From assembly GCA_946627685.1 (NCBI GenBank), contig CAMOVV010000073.1, positions 1 to 6,223 of the forward strand: a stretch of 6,223 bases of DNA, written 5' to 3'. Source of the DNA: an uncultured Bacteroidales bacterium. GTDB lineage: Bacteria; Bacteroidota; Bacteroidia; Bacteroidales; UBA932. Within the stretch, counting starts at the first letter, position 1, and every line of letters starts with the position of its first letter. Shown here piece by piece: positions 1-6,223 of this stretch. A model generated the notes under the pieces. It ran no database searches. It was not told the origin of the DNA and saw only the letters and a list, made by a program, of their open reading frames with translations. The position numbers were made by a program, and so were the translations under genes.

Positions 1-1573
1 CGCCAAGACGCCTGGCCACGAAAGCAGGCGAACCCTCAACGTTTTCATAAGGAGGATTGGTATTCCAGACGGACAGCTTCACAGTAACGACGGGGATGTC
101 ATAGCCGGCAGTATTCCTGAACCAGAAGATTTCACCCTTGCCTCCCGCATAGGGAGTATACTGGAGGGCTATGAGGCCGACAAGCTGGTCGTTGGCCTCG
201 ATCATGGTCTTGTAGCACTCCTGAGACTCGGCGCTGCAGCAGTCATCCTTCGCCATCAGGCCGAGGACCTTCACCCTGTGCTGCCGCATCCACGCGGCCG
301 TCTGGCGGGCCCTCTCCTTCAAGGCCTCCGGACGGTTGCCCGTTCCCTCGGCAAATGAATCGGAATAGATGACTCCGCCACCCTGGACCTCGACGAATGT
401 GCAGCCTTCAGGCTGGGAAGAGAGTATGGTCGCATAGGCCTCGGGGGAAATCTGCGGGGTAAGGGTGGTGTTGATGCCGAAAGCCGACTTTGTGGAAGAT
501 GCGTCCGGATGCAGGAGGTAATCCCCGACGAACCCGGCCATCATCCACTGGGTGTTATCTCCGTCGGTCATAAAGAAGGAAACGAACTTCTTTTTCTTGG
601 AGTAGTCAATCGTCTTGGGATCGAGCACTGTGGCGAGGTCGCTCTTCTGGCGTTTCCAGTAGGCCGCAGTAGTGAGAGGATAGTTGTAGGACCAGTCGTT
701 CACGGCCGTGTTGAGCCCGTATTTGCTCGTAGCCCCGTTGATGGCCCTTTCATCATGAAGGGAGGACCATTCCCAGCCATACACGGAGGAATTGGGTTCC
801 ATCCTGCTGCAGCACTTCTCGAAAATATCCCAGTGGTCACCGGTCTCGGGGCGGCCTGGCTGATGATACATGTTCATGAAGAACTGGCCAGTCTGGATGG
901 CGTAATCCTTCCCCTCGTATGTGTATGCGGGCATCACGGTAAAACCCTTCGTAGTACACTTGTCCATGAATTCCTCATAGGCGTCGGAGGCGGTCTTTTC
1001 CGATGCATCATAGAGCATCCTGTACCCGGCCTTGTCGAAGGCGGCCTTGTCCCTGCGGTCCACGATCAGGCCCCTGAAGACGTGGGAAGCGGTGGTGGCT
1101 ACGGCAGCGCTCTCCGGGTTCTTCTCCATGTCGGTGAGGATATAACCGTCGCAGACATTGCCAAGATCAACCTCATGGCCCCCTATATCCATCTTCCGGG
1201 CAAGGGCAAGTTCCCTGGCGCCGACACCTCCGATCTTCTTGCAGCCATTGTCTGCCAAAGACTTGAGAACGGCCTTGTACACAGCAAGATTGTCATGACC
1301 GCAGGGAATCCAGAATCCGGTATCGCTGCGTCCTTCCTCCACTGCGCGGGCACCGAGTCCGCTTATGGAAGCGGCCAGGATACGCTCATAAAGGTCCGAT
1401 GTATTCAGATCGGCATAGTAAGGGGGAAGTTCCGAAAGGGCTTCATACCTGTATTGCCCCACGTCCGCTATTGGGTCATATAGGGAATCATAGGACACCT
1501 TGGTACCTCTGCATGAGGTCATCAGGGGAACCGCGACGGCCGCGGAGATCAGAATGGTTCGTCTAAGGTTCAT
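1..1573 (-). CDS. GxGYxYP-family putative glycoside hydrolase lipoprotein (C-terminus missing)
   Basis: I translated this frame by hand from the ATG at 1573-1571. It stays open for 524 codons to the window edge, so the C-terminus and stop are outside. An in-frame TAA at 1594-1592 lies just upstream, which supports this start. Residues 1-21 form a lipoprotein signal ending LMTSC (C21 lipidated). Residues about 60-90 (LAASISGLGAR, then GFWIP) and 143-172 (GYILTDMEKNPESAAVAT, then GLIVD) resemble the N-terminal domain of GxGYxYP proteins as I remember it. Residues 330-343 carry FVSFFMTDGDNTQW, the family's SDGDN-type block. The namesake motif appears to be residues 398-404, GGGVIYS, with Val for the first Tyr and Ser for Pro. 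The family is annotated as putative glycoside hydrolase; no reaction is established to my knowledge. It is the last gene seen of a minus-strand cluster, 32 bases after its neighbour. Family call fairly confident, function not. Confidence 0.8.
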   Translation of the reverse strand, partial: MNLRRTILISAAVAVPLMTSCRGTKVSYDSLYDPIADVGQYRYEALSELPPYYADLNTSDLYERILAASISGLGARAVEEGRSDTGFWIPCGHDNLAVYKAVLKSLADNGCKKIGGVGARELALARKMDIGGHEVDLGNVCDGYILTDMEKNPESAAVATTASHVFRGLIVDRRDKAAFDKAGYRMLYDASEKTASDAYEEFMDKCTTKGFTVMPAYTYEGKDYAIQTGQFFMNMYHQPGRPETGDHWDIFEKCCSRMEPNSSVYGWEWSSLHDERAINGATSKYGLNTAVNDWSYNYPLTTAAYWKRQKSDLATVLDPKTIDYSKKKKFVSFFMTDGDNTQWMMAGFVGDYLLHPDASSTKSAFGINTTLTPQISPEAYATILSSQPEGCTFVEVQGGGVIYSDSFAEGTGNRPEALKERARQTAAWMRQHRVKVLGLMAKDDCCSAESQECYKTMIEANDQLVGLIALQYTPYAGGKGEIFWFRNTAGYDIPVVTVKLSVWNTNPPYENVEGSPAFVARRLG

Positions 1574-1605
1574 GATGTTTATAATAAACAATTACTACTT
1601 GATAA

Positions 1606-3909
1606 TCAATAATCTATGCTTATATCTACACCCCTGTGGGTGTTGGTGAATTCGAGGCGCAGGGTGCCGCTTTCTCCGTCCCAACGGGACAGGCAGTCCA
1701 CAGGCTTCCCTTCTACGGAAGCCTGTACGCTCCAGGGTTCCTTCGGGAAACGTATGCGCATCACGTCGGTAGTGCCGTAAGGCCCTTTCACCAAGAAAGA
1801 GAAGGTTCCCCTCGAATTTTTCTCGTCATAGGCCCTGCCGGCCACGGCAAGGATTTCCGGACGGCGACACTTCCCGGCCCTGCCCAGATCGTACAGCATG
1901 GCCTGGCCGCCCGGTACTACCCTCTTCTCACGGATTACCGGAAGGTCAGGGTCGAAAAGGTCTATGAAAAGCCCCTCCTTCATGAGAGGGCTGTTGTCCA
2001 CGCTCTCTTCCATGACGGCCATGATGTCATAGGGGCCGCGCTCGAGATAGAACGAATTCTTATATTCCAGTTTCTCTCCCGAAGCCTCATATACCGGTTT
2101 CACCACGGACATGAGTTCCTCGTCCCCATGGGCATCAAGGGCGAGTTCCTTGGGATCCTTGCGGACTATCGTCACGCTTCCCTTTCCATAGGCATATGTG
2201 CCTCCGGAGGAATCACCGTCGATTCCCATGAGGCTGAACAGGTGGGCGGAAGGAGCCGGGAAAGAGTTCCCGTCACGGTTCCACCACTCCCCGATCCTTT
2301 GGAAAGGGTCGGTGTCGCGGCCGAAATATATGAGACGGCCGCCTTCCTTCACCCAGTCCGAAATATGCCGGTTCATGGCCGGATCAAGCGGCTTCATCCC
2401 CGAATAACTCAGCAGCAGGACGTCCACCCCGTCCCAGACACCCGGACGGTCGAGGTTCTCAAGATAGACGGAACCTACGGGGATCCCCCTCTTCACCAGA
2501 GGCATGGCCAGGCCGAAATAATTGGAAGCCTTGGGGTCGTTCAACTCAGAAAGTGGCTCCGTCGTACGGTCGAAGGAGATGAACTCGCTGGCGCTCACCA
2601 GGTTCACGTCCGTAAGGTTTTTGGGGACGTTGTAGAGTTCGGTGCTGGTCTTGAGCAGTTCAAGGAAACCCTTGCGGCTGAGGGGCCTGACCATGGGCTG
2701 ATATACCATCGTGGAACTGAGCATCACCGCTATCCCGGTGGACCCGGACACCCTGTTTTCCGTTACGGGCATCCTGTTCAAGGCGTCCACCATCACTTGG
2801 AGCTGGGTGGCGTAATCCTTGGAAATCACCGTCGTATCTCCCTTGGCATCAATACCGTAAGGTTTCTTGTAAATCCTGTCGGGCCAGGGCATCACCTCAT
2901 AATAGTTGTTTCCCGGATAAAGCAGCTCGGCCACATAGCCGGACTGGAAATTGAACTTGTAATCCTCCCAGGTCTTGATGTTGTCCTCCACGGGGTCCGT
3001 GCAGAAATAGGCCCTCTTGCCATAAGGGCGGACCATAGCCCCCATGCAACTGTACTCCAGCATGGCGGTCTCGAAAGTACGTTCCTTGGCAACGCCCTGA
3101 TAGTAATTGGGTTCCCTAGAAGTGCCGGTCCAGACCTGGGCCACGATGCCGTCTATGCATGACATCCGCAGGAGTTCCACCTGGGGGGTGATGCAGTGCC
3201 ACTGGGTGATGTTGATTATGGAGTGGATACCCGCGTAGCATTTGATGTCCTTTCCAAGGCTCCTGCCGTACTCTTTCGCATAAGTGTACAGTTCCTCGTA
3301 GGCCCTTGCATACAGATGGGCCTTGAGGCGGTTGGAATAGAACATGTTCTCCGCACTCTCGTGCTGGGGCCTCCACGGGAAGCCATAATATTTTTCCCAC
3401 TCCCTCTTGAAGGCGTCGCTGTAGCCTCCCCTCACAAAGAACTCCGGCTCTTCCAGATAGATGGCCTCCGCCCCTCCGTCAATCGCGGTCTTTATGACAT
3501 GTTCCTTCATCTGCGCGATGTAATTGTCCGTAGGCACCACGACTATGTTCTTGTAATAGGGGGTCCCGGAATATACCGTATCGCCGAACTGGGTGAGCTG
3601 GGCCTCGTCAGGATGCTTCTTCCCGTCCCAAAGGCCGTTGATATAGTCCCCCTTGCGGGAAAGGCAGGTAAAAGCGGCCGGATAATAACCCCGGCTGCGC
3701 CAGTTCGGAGCCTTCTCCGCCGTATTCTCGACATCGCTCATCATCACCACGTCCGCGCGGATGTCATACAGTGAATCCGGCTGCCCTTTTACCTGGAAAG
3801 AGGTTTTCTCGGGGGATTTCAACTCACCGGGGCGGATGGCCGCCTTCCGCGAACAACACACCACGACGGCGGAAGCCGCCATGGCAAGGAACAAAAACTT
3901 TCTCTTCAT
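1606..3909 (-). CDS. GH42-like multidomain lipoprotein, probable glycoside hydrolase of unplaced family
   Basis: Complete 767-aa protein; I do not recognise a named family. Residues 1-19 are a lipoprotein signal (AMAASAVVVCC, lipidated Cys 18 or 19). Residues about 45-385 look like a TIM barrel rich in aromatics, with YLEEPEF at 151-157, GYSDAFKREWEKYYG at 162-176 and MLEYSCMG at 283-290. Residues about 390-545 look like an alpha/beta, amidotransferase-like domain (GIAVMLSS at 392-399; VDVLLLSYSG and GGRLIYFGRD at 495-532). The rest is beta-rich, with a probable small sandwich at about 690-767. Barrel, amidotransferase-like domain and C-terminal beta domain is the layout of GH42 beta-galactosidases, and the length is close to theirs. 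E154 is the best acid/base candidate, but it follows Glu rather than the Asn usual in clan GH-A. The ATG at 3909 is preceded by a purine-rich AGAGAAGAA and lies 20 bases after the GH28-like gene. Probably a periplasmic or outer-membrane glycan hydrolase; this is inference from fold and context. Confidence 0.72.
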   Translation of the reverse strand: MKRKFLFLAMAASAVVVCCSRKAAIRPGELKSPEKTSFQVKGQPDSLYDIRADVVMMSDVENTAEKAPNWRSRGYYPAAFTCLSRKGDYINGLWDGKKHPDEAQLTQFGDTVYSGTPYYKNIVVVPTDNYIAQMKEHVIKTAIDGGAEAIYLEEPEFFVRGGYSDAFKREWEKYYGFPWRPQHESAENMFYSNRLKAHLYARAYEELYTYAKEYGRSLGKDIKCYAGIHSIINITQWHCITPQVELLRMSCIDGIVAQVWTGTSREPNYYQGVAKERTFETAMLEYSCMGAMVRPYGKRAYFCTDPVEDNIKTWEDYKFNFQSGYVAELLYPGNNYYEVMPWPDRIYKKPYGIDAKGDTTVISKDYATQLQVMVDALNRMPVTENRVSGSTGIAVMLSSTMVYQPMVRPLSRKGFLELLKTSTELYNVPKNLTDVNLVSASEFISFDRTTEPLSELNDPKASNYFGLAMPLVKRGIPVGSVYLENLDRPGVWDGVDVLLLSYSGMKPLDPAMNRHISDWVKEGGRLIYFGRDTDPFQRIGEWWNRDGNSFPAPSAHLFSLMGIDGDSSGGTYAYGKGSVTIVRKDPKELALDAHGDEELMSVVKPVYEASGEKLEYKNSFYLERGPYDIMAVMEESVDNSPLMKEGLFIDLFDPDLPVIREKRVVPGGQAMLYDLGRAGKCRRPEILAVAGRAYDEKNSRGTFSFLVKGPYGTTDVMRIRFPKEPWSVQASVEGKPVDCLSRWDGESGTLRLEFTNTHRGVDISIDY

Positions 3910-3918
3910 TTCTTCTCT
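3910..3918 (-). promoter_or_regulatory. Purine-rich ribosome-binding stretch before the 767-aa gene
   Basis: Read on the minus strand, AGAGAAGAA directly abuts the ATG at 3909. It is the only Shine-Dalgarno-like purine run before any start in this window, and it sits closer to the start than usual. The starts at 1573 and 5363 have AT-rich upstream sequence without one, which fits Bacteroidota initiation. Confidence 0.3.
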
Positions 3919-3929
3919 TATAAACTCTA

Positions 3930-5363
3930 CTACTCCACGACCACATTTCGGACGAATCCGTTCATGTCCACATCCTCAGCGGTGACACGGTGACCGGCTA
4001 TGGATACGTTCTCGACCCTCACCCCGTCCACGGCATGGCCGTCGTCATATCCGAGGAACTGGACTCCGGTTCCCGTCCTGGGCTGAGTCTTGAGGGTTAT
4101 GTCCTTGAAAGTCACGTTCTCTATGTGTCCTCTTTCCGGATCGGAAGTCCACACTGCATCGTTTATCCACAGGGAGATGAACCTTTCGGACTCCTCAATC
4201 CGGATATTCTCGAAGGTCACGTCGCTGACAAGGGCGCTGTCGGTGTGATAAATCCTCAGCGACCATTCCCGGCAGGTGTCGTGGATGACGTCGCAGTCGC
4301 GGAAAACGACTCCCTTCACCGGATAACGGAGCTCGGCGCCGATGCTAAGGGCATGTGCCACCTCGTTCCACAGGACGCATCTTTCCGCAAGGATGTCCTC
4401 GCAGCCCCTCCCGCTCGAGCCGAAGGCCTTGACTACGATGAGGTCGTCGAGGGTGCGGATGAAGCAGTCATGCACCCTGACATGGGAACTGCCGCAGATG
4501 TCGATTCCGTCGGAATTGGCCCTGAAGCCGATAAGCTTGATATTGTCTATTTCAACGTTCTCGGTGTCGTCAACCACTACCGTCCAGCCCGAGGAATTGC
4601 GGATGATGACCCCTTCCAGATAGACATTGCGGCCGGTGATGCCCAGAGGTCCGCGGCTGCGGGCCCTGTGTACGCCATCCTCGTCAATGATTCCCCTTCC
4701 TATGAACCGCACATTGTCGCCGGTTATCCTGAAGCATCTGCCGGAGCTCTTCTTCGGGTCGTGCCCGTCGCCTTCCTCCCAGTTGTGCCAGCGAAGGATG
4801 GCTCCGGGAGCAATGTACACCGTCTTGCCGTCCCCGACCTCAACGGTTTCCCAGAGGTCGTGGATTCCCGGGGCGTAATAAATCACGTCGGGGTCGTCGG
4901 GAGAGGGGACGTCCTTCTCCGGTGGATTGACGAAGACATGGAGGGAATGGATGATATCACCGTTCACTTCAACCGTCAGGTTAAGAGGACGGGACACCTT
5001 GAAACTCAGTTTGTTCCCACGTATTTCAGGAATGATGCCCGCGCTTTCCGGAAGGACCCTGGCCTCGCGGATGTCTTCGGAGGAAGTCACCTCGACGGCG
5101 GCGCTCCCTTTCAGGAGGTCGAAATACGCGAAGGAGGCCACCTCGTAATAATTCCCGGAGTTGACCTTGTCATCCATCGCCTTGTTCCGGCTCTCCCTGT
5201 CGCCGGAAGCCACCTTGCAGTCAAAGACGGGGACCTCCCGCCCGGCCACCTTCACCTTCCAGGATGCGCTGAGAGGCTCCCCTTCAGGAGCCGGGGCGAC
5301 GAAGACGCGGCCCGTGCAGGAAAGGCACGAGACTGCCGCAAGAACAAGAAGTAACTGCTTCAT
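3930..5363 (-). CDS. GH28-like right-handed beta-helix lipoprotein glycosidase
   Basis: Complete 477-aa protein. The signal peptide LLLVLAAVSCLSC gives a lipoprotein, with Cys 13 or 16 lipidated. Residues about 30-150 form a beta-rich N-terminal domain. From VIYYAPGIHDL (160-170) onward the protein is a parallel beta-helix, with TVYIAPGAILRW, FIGRGIIDEDG and repeated strand-turn units. GH28-type active-site blocks are in the right order: NSDGID (283-288), LDDLIVVK (305-312), AHALSIGAE (336-344) and LRIY (369-372). They supply the Asp triad D285, D306, D307 and His337. GH28 enzymes hydrolyse galacturonan-type linkages by inversion. Here the usual GDD, GHG and RIK read LDD, AHA and RIY, so the substrate may differ. 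Dextranase-like (GH49) or other pectin-lyase-fold hydrolases are alternatives. The gene starts 16 bases after the stop of the upstream partial gene and ends in tandem TAG TAG, 20 bases before the next start. No clear Shine-Dalgarno sequence. Confidence 0.85.
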   Translation of the reverse strand: MKQLLLVLAAVSCLSCTGRVFVAPAPEGEPLSASWKVKVAGREVPVFDCKVASGDRESRNKAMDDKVNSGNYYEVASFAYFDLLKGSAAVEVTSSEDIREARVLPESAGIIPEIRGNKLSFKVSRPLNLTVEVNGDIIHSLHVFVNPPEKDVPSPDDPDVIYYAPGIHDLWETVEVGDGKTVYIAPGAILRWHNWEEGDGHDPKKSSGRCFRITGDNVRFIGRGIIDEDGVHRARSRGPLGITGRNVYLEGVIIRNSSGWTVVVDDTENVEIDNIKLIGFRANSDGIDICGSSHVRVHDCFIRTLDDLIVVKAFGSSGRGCEDILAERCVLWNEVAHALSIGAELRYPVKGVVFRDCDVIHDTCREWSLRIYHTDSALVSDVTFENIRIEESERFISLWINDAVWTSDPERGHIENVTFKDITLKTQPRTGTGVQFLGYDDGHAVDGVRVENVSIAGHRVTAEDVDMNGFVRNVVVE

Positions 5364-5379
5364 GATACGGAAAATATGA

Positions 5380-6173
5380 TTAAACGAAAGGAACTATCGT
5401 CATGCGGTCTTCCCCGTCGGGGGAGAAAATTATCCGCTTGCCGGAGGCCATCACGTTGCCGCTGGTAAACCTGACCCCATAGCGGAAACCGTCCTGCTCG
5501 CCGGAAACGGTGAACTTGCCCTCCACCTTCAAAGGAAGTTCCTTGTCTTTGGCCGCTTCCAGGACGAGGCACCAGTCGGAAGTCATATTCTTCGCCGAAA
5601 CGTCAAGCGTTTTCTCCGTCATCGTAAAGGTTACGCTCCTGCCGTCGATGGTATTCAGCACCACTCTCATCTCCTTGTCCCCGACAGTCTCTACATCCAT
5701 GGTACTGAACTCAATCTCCGAAGGAGAGAGGTTTTTCCCGTTGTCCTGCCAAATCCTGATTCCGGCGAAATCCCCCGGAGAGCTCCAGAGGAAACCGTCC
5801 ACGACGGGAAGGGTGAAGAACTCGCATTTGGTGCTTGTCCCCGCCTCGGAGATATACTTGGAAGGAATCTTCTCGTTGAAAAGATGGATGTCCCTCACCC
5901 AGACGATACCATTGTCCCACAAGATGTTGACCCTGTAGAACCGACTGTTGAACCACACGCTCTTGCGGAAGCCGCCATAGGTATCCTCGAGGCATGACAG
6001 GGACGTCGGAGGGGTTACCTTGTATTTCGACGAGAACCATTTTCCGGCCTCGGAAAGGGTCAGGACACGGATTTTCCCGCTCTTGCGGGCGTCCGCAACC
6101 ATTTCCACCTGCATTTGCAGGCCGGCGCCCATCTTCTCCCAGGTGAAGGAATTTTCCTGTCCGGCCTGGGTGT
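5380..6173 (-). CDS. C-terminal fragment of an unrecognised protein, start lost at contig end
   Basis: The genuine coding sequence runs from the adapter junction at 6173 to the TAA at 5382-5380, giving 263 full residues from TQAGQENSFTWEKM. The ATG at 6210 and the first 12 residues (MVTGVQTCALPI) of the apparent frame are translated adapter and do not belong to the protein; the 13th codon straddles the junction. The real start lies upstream, outside the data. The first visible part has SGKIRVLTLSEAGKWF and YKVTPPTSLSCLEDTYGG, followed by WFNSRFYRVNILWDNG and IVWVRDIHLFNE. The remainder alternates short beta strands and turns with no obvious catalytic motif, like a C-terminal beta-sandwich. 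The opening segment vaguely recalls the end of a deacetylase-like or hydrolase barrel, but I cannot assign a family. It ends 16 bases before the GH28-like gene and is probably cotranscribed with it, which suggests a role in the same glycan pathway. Confidence 0.7.
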
Positions 6174-6223
6174 AGATCGGAAGAGCACACGTCTGAACTC
6201 CAGTCACCAAAAGATCTCGTATG
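6174..6223 (+). other. Illumina TruSeq indexed adapter contamination
   Basis: Bases 6174-6207 match the 34-base TruSeq adapter, beginning AGATCGGAAGAGC and ending CTGAACTCCAGTCAC. The six-base index CAAAAG follows at 6208-6213. Bases 6214-6223, ATCTCGTATG, are the start of the sequence that follows the index in that adapter. Read-through of a short insert was assembled onto the contig end. These 50 bases should be trimmed; they create a false start codon at 6210 and another at 6190 in a second frame. Confidence 0.98.

Noticed and set aside
509..1483. 324-aa open frame on the plus strand
   Set aside because: It is antisense to the GxGYxYP gene, whose minus frame is open over the whole 1573 bases with a signal peptide and family motifs. 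This frame starts internally and resembles no family.
1577..1589. Small inverted repeat GTTTA-TAA-TAAAC in the 32-base gap between two genes
   Set aside because: Five AT-rich base pairs with a three-base loop are too weak for a terminator and common by chance in AT-rich gaps. The downstream gene follows immediately.
1574..1605. Possible internal promoter in the AT-rich gap before the GxGYxYP gene
   Set aside because: I see no TAnnTTTG-type -7 element with a matching TTG-type -33 element at the right spacing. At 32 bases the gap is too short to hold a full promoter without extending into the upstream gene.
1636..3162. 508-aa open frame on the plus strand
   Set aside because: Fully antisense to the 767-aa lipoprotein gene. 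GC-rich third positions on the coding strand suppress stops on the opposite strand. The translation is Gly/His/Val-rich with no recognisable domain or signal peptide.
3990..5354. 454-aa open frame on the plus strand covering almost all of the GH28-like gene
   Set aside because: The minus-strand protein has a clear signal peptide and ordered GH28-type motifs. The plus translation is low-complexity in character and matches nothing I know, so it is a shadow and not a real overlapping gene.
5510..5938. 142-aa open frame on the plus strand
   Set aside because: It lies inside the unrecognised minus-strand fragment, with no start context or motifs. A composition shadow is the simplest explanation.
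5711..6190. 159-aa minus-strand frame starting MCSSDL
   Set aside because: The start and first residues come from the adapter, and the remainder is out of frame with the genuine coding fragment.

Overview
The window looks like a metagenome-assembled contig from a GC-rich member of Bacteroidota, of the gut/rumen Bacteroidales type. Three things point that way: lipoprotein signal peptides on three consecutive genes, protein families common in Bacteroidales polysaccharide-utilisation loci, and translation starts with little or no Shine-Dalgarno sequence. Nothing here resolves the genus. The last 50 bases (6174-6223) are not biological. They are an Illumina TruSeq indexed adapter carried into the assembly, so real sequence ends at about 6173.

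All genes lie on the minus strand, so the window is read from right to left. In transcription order: (1) 6173-5380, the C-terminal 263 residues of an unrecognised protein whose start is lost at the contig end; (2) 5363-3930, a complete 477-aa right-handed beta-helix lipoprotein related to GH28 (polygalacturonase family) with altered active-site motifs; (3) 3909-1606, a complete 767-aa lipoprotein with a GH42-like three-domain layout that I cannot place in a named family; (4) 1573-1, the first 524 residues of a GxGYxYP-family putative glycoside hydrolase lipoprotein that runs off the left end without a stop. Gaps between genes are 16, 20 and 32 bases. There is no visible promoter or terminator, so the four genes are probably part of one longer operon.

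Together the genes suggest an envelope-anchored module for breaking down a complex glycan, plausibly a plant pectin-like or related polysaccharide. The substrate is inferred from family membership only. No SusC/SusD transporter pair, sulfatase or regulator lies in the window, so membership of a classical polysaccharide-utilisation locus depends on sequence outside it.

There are no RNA genes, CRISPR arrays, insertion sequences or notable repeats. Long open frames on the plus strand mirror the real genes and are shadows. The least characterised material is gene 3 and the truncated gene 1, together with the departures from family motifs in genes 2 and 4.
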